Assembly: GCA_039105265.1 (NCBI GenBank)
Contig: JAPFFF010000038.1
Coordinates: forward strand, 992,001-1,056,000
Direction: 5' to 3'
Length of the DNA: 64,000 bases
Origin: Tritrichomonas musculus
Lineage: Eukaryota > Parabasalia > Tritrichomonadida > Tritrichomonadidae
Shown: in pieces, positions 57,282-64,000 of the stretch
Layout: each line of letters begins with the position of its first letter
Numbering within the stretch: position 1 is the first letter of the stretch
The notes under the pieces: model-generated
Told to the model about the DNA's origin: nothing
What the model saw: only the letters and a program-made list of their open reading frames with translations
Database searches by the model: none
Translations under genes and position numbers: made by a program

Positions 57282-57502
57282 TTTCTAAAATCATGAAATC
57301 GAATTGGTCCAATTGGATGAAGTGTTTTTTTGGGATAAATTTTTTGTATTTCTTTTCGAAGATTTCTATTTTCATTCTTTGGAAAATACATCAATGCCAA
57401 TGAACCTTTTTCATCAAGAAGAAACGGTTTTCTAGAACCATCATCGTCAATAACCCAAATTATTTTCCACTTTGACTTGTGTACATATCGTTGACCTTTC
57501 AT
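57266..57502 (-). CDS. Small unknown element protein
   Basis: A 78-residue, Lys- and Trp-containing protein ('MKGQRYVHKSKWKIIWVIDD'). The ATG lies immediately after the stop of the open stretch upstream, so the two could be co-transcribed. The N-terminal half looks like a small beta sheet; no family is recognised. Confidence 0.55.
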   Translation of the reverse strand: MKGQRYVHKSKWKIIWVIDDDGSRKPFLLDEKGSLALMYFPKNENRNLRKEIQKIYPKKTLHPIGPIRFHDFRNQDKG

Positions 57503-58014
57503 TTATTTTTTTGGTCGACCAGATTGCCCTTTAACCGTTTTATCTAAATCTTTTAATTGTTTGATAGTTGCACCTTCAGGAATTGGAATTCCTTTCCTTT
57601 CTAATTTCTTGACCATCTCATTATATATCTCATCTTTGGACCTCCATTTTCCTTTTTGTTTTGGTTTTTGTTTTTGTTTTGGTTGATTTGAATTGGTTAT
57701 TCTCAGATCATCTTCAATTGGAACATAATTATAATCAATTTCGACTATTGGTTCTTGTTTTGGTAATTCAGATGGTGGATTATCAAAATAATTATCTTCA
57801 AAATCAGATTGTGGATTATCAAAATAATTATCATAAAATTCAGGATTATCATCATATTGAGTTCTTAACGGTGACTCTTTTTGAACCGTTTTTGTTGGTT
57901 TTATTGAATCTTGAATAATATTTTGTTTGAATTTCTCAATATTTGGAAGAGTTGTAATAACTTGTTTTTGTTTTTGTTTTGGTTCTGGTTTTTGTATTGG
58001 AAGATTTACATGAA
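57503..58014 (-). CDS. Open stretch encoding a Pro/Gln/Lys-rich protein
   Basis: The minus strand is open here for about 165 codons. It reads as a low-complexity protein with PKQKQK-like patches, a duplicated acidic motif (DNxFDNPxS, twice, 14 residues apart) and a basic helical end ('WRSKDEIYNEMVKKLERKGI'). I do not assign a start codon. Its style matches the basic proteins next to it. It ends directly before the ATG of the 78-residue gene. Confidence 0.4.
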
Positions 58015-59178
58015 CTACGTTAGAGTTTTTTTTTGCTCATTTAATCTTTTCACCATTGTTTGAGCATATTGTGATCGATTAGATAATGAAGGTCTTTGAG
58101 TTTGAGTACCGACTGCATCATTTGTTTCTGTTATTGGTGGTTGCACAGGTTCGCTAACGCTCACTGGCGGTGGAGGTGGAGGAGGAATGGGTGTTCCTAC
58201 TGCCACATTTGTTTCAGTTATTGGTTTTTGTTTTCTTTCTCTCTTTTTATATACTAGATTATTTGATTCAATTAATTCAATAATATCTTTTCTTTTCATT
58301 GTTTCATTAAAATCAATCCCATTTCTTCTTAACAATCTTCGAAGACTATCAATTTTAATTCCTTTATATTTTTCTCTCAATTCTTGATTTCTTTGTTTTG
58401 CTTCAGATAGCGGTTTTTTCGGTTTTGGCTCACTATCTTTCGCCTTTTTCGGTTTTGGTTTTCTCTGTTGTTTTTGTTTTGGCATGGTTATTCCATTATC
58501 TTTACATTGCTTAATTAATTCTTGTTTCGATAAATTAAAATTGACAAAATATCCATTTTGATTCAATAAATCAAACAAATCATTTTTACTCAATGAGTCC
58601 CATTTTTGAGAATTCTTTTTTGTTTGTTTCTTCTCTTTCGCTTCAACAAAATCTTTTGCTCTAGGAACATTTGCTCTTGTCTTCGTCTTTTTTGATTTTT
58701 TCCCAAATTTACCTTTTGCTATATCTTTCATTGTTTGGGCTAAATCCATTCTTGTTGCATCTGCTGGAATTGGATTGAGCTCAACATCTTCTAAGTCTAT
58801 AGAATTGATTGCATTAAATAAAGTTCCATAAGATAAATATTGATATCGACCTTTTTGAATACAATCTGCTTCATGTAACCAGATATTTAATTTTTCGTCA
58901 TCTGTATTGTTATCTACTTTATATCCTAATTTTTGTAATTTTTCTATTCTTTTAGCTTTTGGTATTTCACCATATTTTGCTATCATTTTATATATTTTAT
59001 CTAATCTTTTCTTCTCTTTCGCATCAACATAATCTTTTACTCTAGGAACATTTGCTCTTGTTCTTTTTGGCTTTGGCTCATTTTCTTTCGCCTTTTTTGG
59101 CTTTGGCTCATTTTCTTTCGCCTTTTTTGGCTTTGGCTCATTTTCTTTTTTGGCGCTCCTTTTTTGGCTTTGGCTCAT
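58015..59178 (-). CDS. Basic protein with SAP-like modules and KENEPKPKKA repeats
   Basis: The 387-residue product is strongly basic. It opens with three KENEPKPKK-A/R repeats. A motif RANVPR-x-KD-Y/F-V-x-AKEKK occurs twice (about residues 43 and 170). Helical pairs resembling SAP or HeH DNA-binding modules occur near 70-105, 205-235 and 285-315, for example 'LRRLLRRNGIDFNETMKRKD'. The C-terminus has a Pro run and low-complexity sequence. Such a protein would suit DNA condensation or a virion core, by analogy with adenovirus core proteins; this is inference. It overlaps the next upstream gene by 41 bases. Confidence 0.65.
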   Translation of the reverse strand: MSQSQKRSAKKENEPKPKKAKENEPKPKKAKENEPKPKRTRANVPRVKDYVDAKEKKRLDKIYKMIAKYGEIPKAKRIEKLQKLGYKVDNNTDDEKLNIWLHEADCIQKGRYQYLSYGTLFNAINSIDLEDVELNPIPADATRMDLAQTMKDIAKGKFGKKSKKTKTRANVPRAKDFVEAKEKKQTKKNSQKWDSLSKNDLFDLLNQNGYFVNFNLSKQELIKQCKDNGITMPKQKQQRKPKPKKAKDSEPKPKKPLSEAKQRNQELREKYKGIKIDSLRRLLRRNGIDFNETMKRKDIIELIESNNLVYKKRERKQKPITETNVAVGTPIPPPPPPPVSVSEPVQPPITETNDAVGTQTQRPSLSNRSQYAQTMVKRLNEQKKTLT

Positions 59179-59566
59179 TTTCTTTCGACTGTAACTGTGG
59201 TGGAATTCCTCCTTTGAGTACCCATTCCATCTTCTCTTGTTTTTTCTCTCCTGCTTTCTTTTTTCGTTTCCAAGCTAATGCTGCATTCAGGTCATCAGAA
59301 TGAGCTTTTTTGACTTCTTGAGCTACAATTTTTGTTCCTTTTTTCCTTTTTGCCCATTCTCTTGGAGTAAAAACATATTCATGAACTCCTTTGATTACAT
59401 GAACCAAATTATCAACTGTTTTGATTCTATAATATCTATCATCAGTAAAAGAATAACTATCTCCTTTTCCAACATCTGTTCTCATTTTGGCATTTGATAT
59501 TTGTTTCATTAATTTTTTCGCTTCTGATGTTGTATTTGATCGTGTTGTATTCACTTTTTTTGACAT
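59138..59566 (-). CDS. Basic protein of unknown function
   Basis: A 142-residue product, with a Ser/Thr-rich N-terminus, a globular middle ('YSFTDDRYYRIKTVDNLVHV') and a very basic C-terminal half that ends with a KENEPKPKK motif also repeated in the neighbouring protein. It probably belongs to the same core or DNA-binding set. The start follows TAAGTAAAA. No family recognised. Confidence 0.6.
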   Translation of the reverse strand: MSKKVNTTRSNTTSEAKKLMKQISNAKMRTDVGKGDSYSFTDDRYYRIKTVDNLVHVIKGVHEYVFTPREWAKRKKGTKIVAQEVKKAHSDDLNAALAWKRKKKAGEKKQEKMEWVLKGGIPPQLQSKENEPKPKKERQKRK

Positions 59567-59606
59567 TTTTACTTACAAAAATAATATCGAATTTCAATTT
59601 TTAAAT

Positions 59607-60185
59607 TTAATTCTTTGTTCTTCTTTTATATCCTTTTTGTGGTCCTGGTTTCTTTCTAGGTGTTCCATCTTTTTTCAATTCTCCTTTCTTTTGTCCTTTA
59701 TCTGATCTTGTTTTTCTTGGTAATCGAGGTCCATAATGTCTTTCTCGTGGTTTTCTTGTTCCATTCGGTTTTTTCCTTGGTTGTCTTGGTTTATTTGATG
59801 TTTTTCTTTTATTTTTATATCCTGTTTCTGCCCAACGTGCAAGAATTGCTTGTAATGTTTCTTTTGTATCATCAGGTGAAAAATGGATTCCTTCTTTTCT
59901 CGCAAAATCTTGTAAATCTTTTAAATTAACATGTGACCAATCATAAGCAGGTAGATCTAAATATTTTCTTGGTGTCTTTGGAGCTGGAGCTGCTGTTGCT
60001 TCTACTACATCAGCTGCTGCTTGCATTGCTTCTCCTGCTTGATTTAATACCTTTGCTGTTGATTTTTTGATTTTGATATCAGATAATGTCTTCGCTGAGG
60101 TTGTTGTTGGTGGTGGTCCTGTTGCGAATTTTATATTCCTTGCACGTCTAGCGTTTTTTCCTGGATTGTTTTTTTTCGATACCAT
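59607..60185 (-). CDS. Very basic protein with one SAP-like module
   Basis: The 192-residue product has an Ala/Pro/Thr linker at about 45-75 and then a SAP-like helical pair ('VNLKDLQDFARKEGIHFSPD' and the following helix). The C-terminal 75 residues are rich in Arg, Lys, Pro and Gly ('RKTRSDKGQKKGELKKDGTP'), as in nucleic-acid-packing proteins. It sits in the run of basic genes between the fibres and the polymerase. Core-protein function is inference. Confidence 0.65.
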   Translation of the reverse strand: MVSKKNNPGKNARRARNIKFATGPPPTTTSAKTLSDIKIKKSTAKVLNQAGEAMQAAADVVEATAAPAPKTPRKYLDLPAYDWSHVNLKDLQDFARKEGIHFSPDDTKETLQAILARWAETGYKNKRKTSNKPRQPRKKPNGTRKPRERHYGPRLPRKTRSDKGQKKGELKKDGTPRKKPGPQKGYKRRTKN

Positions 60186-60233
60186 CTTTTATTTTTGATT
60201 TTTCATTAAATTATCAAAAAATAAAATTATTTT

Positions 60234-60500
60234 TTATCGTTCTTTTCTTCGATCCTTTTTATCTTTTTTGAGCTTGGTTTTGATATGGATTGTATTCCGA
60301 AATGATCTTGGTGATGGTTTATACAAATCCGTATACCATGCTGGGAGTACAAGTTCTTTTATTGCTTTTGGTGGTCTTGTTGCTTTTGATGATCCTGTTG
60401 CATTTGATGATCCTGATTTGACTGTAAAGATCATTACGGGGTTTGCTGGGGGTCGTGCTTTCTTTTTCGGTGTCGTCCTTCTTTGTTTTTTTACTGGCAT
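60234..60500 (-). CDS. Small basic protein
   Basis: An 88-residue product with basic ends ('KKQRRTTPKKKARPP' and 'TKLKKDKKDRRKER') and a short hydrophobic/aromatic centre ('AIKELVLPAWYTDLYKP'). Three GSS/SKAT-like short repeats precede the centre. A longer frame overlaps in another phase, but the ATG at 60500 and the composition favour this one. It may be a core or packaging peptide. Confidence 0.55.
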   Translation of the reverse strand: MPVKKQRRTTPKKKARPPANPVMIFTVKSGSSNATGSSKATRPPKAIKELVLPAWYTDLYKPSPRSFRNTIHIKTKLKKDKKDRRKER

Positions 60501-60538
60501 TTGATTCTTTCATTAAAATTAATTTTTCAAAAAACTAA

Positions 60539-60787
60539 TTACATCAAACCTATTTCCAGTTCTAACTTCTCTAATATAAATTGCTCTAACATATTAATGA
60601 AATGAGTATCAATTTGATTAGCAATTCTTAAATTTAAAACAATTCTTTGATCAAATAGTCCAATTGATTTATTGAATATTTCATTCATCCAATAATTTTT
60701 CATTTCTTGTGAATTTGCAAATCTCCATTCCAATATTAAGAATAACGTATCATTAATTTCTTTGAGTTCATTCTTGATGTAATTCAT
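60539..60787 (-). CDS. Small helical protein
   Basis: An 82-residue, predicted helical protein ('MNYIKNELKEINDTLFLILE', 'NLRIANQIDTHFINMLEQFI'), acidic, unlike the basic neighbours. It overlaps the start-proximal neighbour's end by 20 bases on the same strand, the compact layout seen in this element. No family recognised. Confidence 0.5.
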   Translation of the reverse strand: MNYIKNELKEINDTLFLILEWRFANSQEMKNYWMNEIFNKSIGLFDQRIVLNLRIANQIDTHFINMLEQFILEKLELEIGLM

Positions 60788-61094
60788 TTTCTATCTCATT
60801 AAAATCTTCTTCATTTTCATTTTCCTCTTCTCCATTTTCAGGATCTTCAAAAGTTTTATTTAAGTTATCAACACTCTTTGATTTTGTTATTTTTCTATTT
60901 CCTCCTTTCAAATGTGGTCTTGATGGCCTATCTTTTTTCATCCAATCTGACCACCTTACTGAAAATTCATTACCTTCATATAAATAATGAATACGAATAT
61001 CTCCTCTTTTGTAATCATCTAATAATATACAATTTTCTTTAGCCATTTCTTCTCTCACTTTTTGAGTATTCCAACGGATCCTAGTCTTTGTCAT
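60768..61094 (-). CDS. Unknown small protein with acidic tail
   Basis: A 108-residue product beginning 'MTKTRIRWNTQKVREEMAKE'. The middle ('DIRIHYLYEGNEFSVRWSDW') resembles the small beta module found beside some viral endonucleases, but without its Cys pairs, so I do not assign it. The C-terminus is Glu/Asn-rich. The frame is open a few codons upstream of the first ATG at 61094. Confidence 0.5.
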   Translation of the reverse strand: MTKTRIRWNTQKVREEMAKENCILLDDYKRGDIRIHYLYEGNEFSVRWSDWMKKDRPSRPHLKGGNRKITKSKSVDNLNKTFEDPENGEEENENEEDFNEIENELHQE

Positions 61095-61109
61095 ATATTT
61101 TTGAGACAA

Positions 61110-61390
61110 AATAAAAAATTAAAAAAATTAAAAAAGCTTATTGTTTAATTAAATCATGGGCATTAGATGTACTCTTGGATTCTTTCTTTCAGATTCTCTC
61201 TTCCACACTTTGAAATAAAAATGAAATGCTCGCTAAAATCGAATGGCTTCCCTATTCATATCATCTAAAATGTAGATATTTGAAAAAACTTCGAAGGATG
61301 GAGATTTGACAAAGCATCATTGGTAACATACAAATAACATTGAAAAAAATGAATAACGGTTAGATCGGTTTTGACAGACCATTTTTATTA
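61110..61390. other. Intergenic region of the element
   Basis: AT-rich A/T runs at the left edge and then a neutral stretch without an open frame of note on either strand. It contains the upstream region for the minus-strand basic genes and for the small plus-strand membrane protein. Confidence 0.4.
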
Positions 61391-61543
61391 ATGTCTGAAC
61401 CATTGATCAATCTGATGAAAGAATTGACCACAATGATGATTATTCTTGTGATTCTCCACCTCCGAATTGGTGTTTATGGATTGTTGTTGATCTTAATTTT
61501 AACATTTGCTGGTCTTCTCGAATTTTGGTTAAAGTTTAGGTAA
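61391..61543 (+). CDS. Small membrane protein
   Basis: The 50-residue frame encodes a highly hydrophobic protein: a short polar head (MSEPLINLMKELT), one long or two short membrane spans ('MMIILVILHLRIGVYGLLLI' and then L-I-L-T-F-A-G-L-L) and a basic end (WLKFR). It ends 11 bases before the convergent polymerase gene's stop. As with the 43-residue membrane protein at 44458, it stands alone on its strand between minus-strand genes. Confidence 0.5.
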   Translation: MSEPLINLMKELTTMMIILVILHLRIGVYGLLLILILTFAGLLEFWLKFR

Positions 61544-61554
61544 GTAAACAATCA

Positions 61555-64000
61555 TTAGTATTCAAAATATTTTTCTCTCTTTCCTTCTTTATATGGTGTT
61601 GATATTCTTCTTTTGAATTCATTTAAGGTTGATACAGTCATATTTTTATTCATTTGGAAACATGGTTGACCTTTTGTAAGATCAAATGTTTGTTGATTCC
61701 CTTCGTATAAATATTTATATAATTTCATTGGATCATTATCAAATTCATTCTTATAAGCATATTTAATAGATTGTTCAGTTAATCCTTTCCCACGAGTCAT
61801 ATAATCAATTTCACCTGTAGAATCTTGTAACTTATCAATATACATCTTTTTCATCAAAAAGTATGATTCAATTGATTCTGGCATTTCTTTGTGACCATTT
61901 ATGGTTGGAAAATCTGAATGGAATTGACCTAAATATTTACCTATGAGTTCTCGATTATATTTTTCTTTATAAGCATTTTGTAATTTTGGTAAATCATTTA
62001 TTTCAATATGCATTGAATCAGTATCCTGATAATAAATATGGCAACCAATATCAAATGCAAGACACATCACTTCATTCATGATTCTTTTTGACATACTTAA
62101 TACATGAATACCTAATAATGAAAAATTAAAATGTTTATCAATTGGTCTCAATATTCTAACAGCATGCATATTATTTTGTAATTCAATATCTTCAACAATT
62201 TTGTTATAATTTTTGATCCAATAATTATCTAAAGTATCTTGATCATTAATGTATTTAAAATCTTTTTCAATAGGTCTTTCAATAGTTTTACCATAACAAC
62301 TATTCATAATTAATTTATATAAATTTTGTAAAGGATTGTCTTGACTTTTATATTCTAATCTTTTCTCAAATATTTTTTGAATTTCTTTTTGGATATGATA
62401 TTCTCTTTTTCCAGGCCAATAATAACCTCTAATTAATTCGAAATCTATTTTTTGAAATTCAATGAGATCTTCTAAATAAATATTATCGACAATCATTTTG
62501 AAAGGTTTATCGAATTTATCATCATTAAGGTTACCATCTTTTGTTTTCTTAACGATTAATGGAAATGGATAATGTTTATGAATTCCAGTAACTAAAATTT
62601 CTACTATATATGCACCTTGTTTTGATAAAAATTCATAATTTAATTCTGTTTTGGATATTACTACTGGTTTTCCTTGAACGGTATATAATCTATGAATTGC
62701 TGAAGGATATAAACTAACTGCGTCAAAATCTGCTAATTTTTCAGTGATATGCCACTTTTTGTTATAAGCAGTCATACATCTACCACCATAAACAGCATAT
62801 GAACAAAATTTCCTAACAATTCCACCTACTGAATATAAATCATGACCATAATAAACTTTATGATTAAATACATCATTAGCTAAAGAAGAAATTGAAATAT
62901 ATTTGAATGGATCGATTTTGAAATCTTGAATGAAACCTTGTCTAAATTTAACAAAACTTTCTCTTAATATTCGAACATCTTGATGACAATAAAATAATGC
63001 ATATTTCCACATATCAAATTCATTATTACTTAAACGGCATCCCTTAATTTTGTTAATATTTGAACGAAATAATTGATAATCTTGTTCAGTCCATGTTTTA
63101 TCTTCTTCTTTACCTGCTTCATTAATTTGACCTTTATTTGTTCTTAATCTTTCAAATGTATAATATTTGTATGGGAAAATTTCTTTTTCACAAGGAATAT
63201 TAAACATTAATGGTAGATTAGATAGCTTGCAAGAGAAAATTGGATAACTATCTTTAAATGTTATCTTTTTGTTCTCAAATTTCAAAGTCATATTAAAACA
63301 TTGATTTCCTTTAATAATTGATGATAATATTTTTATATTTTGATTATTGTTTTGTAAAATCATTCTAATATCATAAGCCAAATTATGAAAATAACAAATT
63401 GAATCAGTAGGTAAATATTTCAATAGATTTATATTACATTTTTCACCTAAGAATTCTTTCTTAATTTTCCCATCTAATGAATGTAAACAACATAAGAATG
63501 GAATATGAATTTTTGAACTTGTATCAGATTCAAAATCACAAAACCAATAAGAAGTTTCTACTTGTTTGATTATTTTTGTTTTTGGTTCAATTAATTTACA
63601 ACAATATTCATCTTTATATTCTAATGTAGTATTTGAAATATCTTGATCAATTTCATTATAAAATATTGAATGTAATAAATGTTCTTGTGAATAATTAATT
63701 GGAATGAAATAATTTTTCTTAAATAATTCTCTAATCAAGTTTGAAGAAGTTATAAATGATCTACCTTTTGTCCAATGATCTGTAATCCAATCTTTATTAT
63801 ATTTGTCTTCATCTAACTTTTCAATATTTTTGATATAATAATATGTAAATGGTGTCTTTTCTTCGATGAAATAATGTTTTTGATATACATTGAATTTATG
63901 AGTTCGTTCTGGTTCAGCTTTTTGTATACCCATATATGTTTTTCTTTTACCTTTATCCATTGAACGTACAGATTGTTTTTGAGCAACAGAATTATCATCA
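61555..64000 (-). CDS. Protein-primed family B DNA polymerase (cut by the window edge)
   Basis: The visible part contains all family B landmarks. Numbering is from the Met at 63960. Exonuclease motifs are 'FCDFESDT' (D142), 'YFHNLAYDIRM' (N193, D197) and 'YCHQDVRIL' (Y324, D328). Polymerase motif A is 'DFDAVSLYPS' (D413), motif B 'KLIMNSCYG' (549-557) and motif C 'YQDTDS' (644-649), with a 'TRGKGLT' thumb motif near 740. About 130 residues between motifs A and B leave room for the TPR2 loop of protein-primed enzymes such as phi29-like and Polinton polymerases. The frame is still open at the window edge, so the N-terminus lies outside. It would replicate the linear element from a terminal protein. 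Confidence 0.93.
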   Translation of the reverse strand, partial: DDNSVAQKQSVRSMDKGKRKTYMGIQKAEPERTHKFNVYQKHYFIEEKTPFTYYYIKNIEKLDEDKYNKDWITDHWTKGRSFITSSNLIRELFKKNYFIPINYSQEHLLHSIFYNEIDQDISNTTLEYKDEYCCKLIEPKTKIIKQVETSYWFCDFESDTSSKIHIPFLCCLHSLDGKIKKEFLGEKCNINLLKYLPTDSICYFHNLAYDIRMILQNNNQNIKILSSIIKGNQCFNMTLKFENKKITFKDSYPIFSCKLSNLPLMFNIPCEKEIFPYKYYTFERLRTNKGQINEAGKEEDKTWTEQDYQLFRSNINKIKGCRLSNNEFDMWKYALFYCHQDVRILRESFVKFRQGFIQDFKIDPFKYISISSLANDVFNHKVYYGHDLYSVGGIVRKFCSYAVYGGRCMTAYNKKWHITEKLADFDAVSLYPSAIHRLYTVQGKPVVISKTELNYEFLSKQGAYIVEILVTGIHKHYPFPLIVKKTKDGNLNDDKFDKPFKMIVDNIYLEDLIEFQKIDFELIRGYYWPGKREYHIQKEIQKIFEKRLEYKSQDNPLQNLYKLIMNSCYGKTIERPIEKDFKYINDQDTLDNYWIKNYNKIVEDIELQNNMHAVRILRPIDKHFNFSLLGIHVLSMSKRIMNEVMCLAFDIGCHIYYQDTDSMHIEINDLPKLQNAYKEKYNRELIGKYLGQFHSDFPTINGHKEMPESIESYFLMKKMYIDKLQDSTGEIDYMTRGKGLTEQSIKYAYKNEFDNDPMKLYKYLYEGNQQTFDLTKGQPCFQMNKNMTVSTLNEFKRRISTPYKEGKREKYFEY

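Larger units (their letters stand above)
29640..64000. mobile_element. Polinton/Maverick-like element (polinton-like virus), running off the right edge
   Basis: The region encodes a typical Polinton/PLV set: A32-like packaging ATPase, double-jelly-roll major capsid proteins, fibre-like proteins, basic core-like proteins and a protein-primed family B DNA polymerase. Composition and gene density change sharply near 30 kb. At 34 kb or more it is longer than classical Mavericks of 15-20 kb. No integrase or adenain-like protease is visible in the window; they could lie to the right. Terminal inverted repeats and target duplication cannot be tested because the right end is missing. Most frames are long and open, one over 11 kb, so the copy looks largely whole, with about two to four apparent breaks, and fairly young. 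Many start codons sit right behind a T/A-rich TTTAAAA-like box, perhaps the element's own promoter style. Confidence 0.85.

Noticed and set aside
60768-61094. Homing-endonuclease-associated module in the 108-residue protein
   Set aside because: The expected Cys pairs and nuclease residues are absent; the likeness is only in the beta-strand pattern.
29640-64000. Integrase or adenain-like protease in the element
   Set aside because: I looked for the D-D-E type and H-D/E-C type patterns in all visible frames and found none that convince.

Overview
The window reads as nuclear DNA of an AT-rich, intron-poor parabasalid protist, most likely a trichomonad close to Tritrichomonas or Trichomonas. This assignment is inference from gene content. 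The markers are BspA-type leucine-rich repeat (LRR_5) proteins, one fused to a PARP-like catalytic domain, a BTB-like/LRR_5 gene, a protein kinase fused to about 13 Sel1 repeats, a relic resembling the trichomonad ankyrin/DUF3447 families, isolated Pol III tRNA genes, and a large Polinton/Maverick-like element.

Host part (1 to about 29,600). 382-3,670 holds an LRR_5 protein and a membrane-anchored family 2 glycosyltransferase, both minus strand. 3,671-9,973 has no convincing gene: it holds two long T tracts around an inverted repeat, a GC-richer island that could be a structured RNA, and about 3.7 kb of a degenerate 22-bp AT-rich minisatellite. 9,974-16,033 (minus) is a 2,019-residue LRR_5/DENN-like/PARP-like protein. 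tRNA-Arg(TCT) follows at 16,291. 17,098-19,733 is a BTB-like/LRR_5 gene split by one frameshift. After an AT-rich spacer comes an unusual gene (21,502-22,179, minus) joining an RBR-ligase RING2-like zinc domain to two ubiquitin folds, the last ending LRLRGG plus one residue. 23,785-27,012 is the kinase/Sel1 protein. tRNA-Thr(AGT) and tRNA-Ile(GAT) lie at 27,437 and 27,911.

Element part (about 29,600 to beyond 64,000). A Polinton/Maverick-like (polinton-like virus) element fills the rest and runs off the right edge. Its plus strand carries a coiled-coil protein, a 3,793-residue repeat-built protein, a small acidic-tailed protein, an A32-like packaging ATPase, two tandem major capsid proteins, a small capsid or penton candidate and two long fibre-like proteins. 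Its minus strand carries small proteins, several very basic proteins with SAP-like helical modules, and a protein-primed family B DNA polymerase. Two small membrane-protein genes (44,458-44,589 and 61,391-61,543) are also visible. No integrase or capsid protease is visible; the former could lie beyond the edge. Most of the element looks whole, with perhaps two to four apparent breaks, which points to a fairly young insertion.

The items most worth following are the RING2-diubiquitin fusion, the giant repeat protein paired with duplicated capsid and fibre genes, the LRR_5-PARP fusion, a tRNA-Thr gene with C at position 33, a tRNA-Ile with a GAT anticodon, and the GC-rich hairpin cluster at the left edge of the element. 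Everything here is read by eye; no database search was run.
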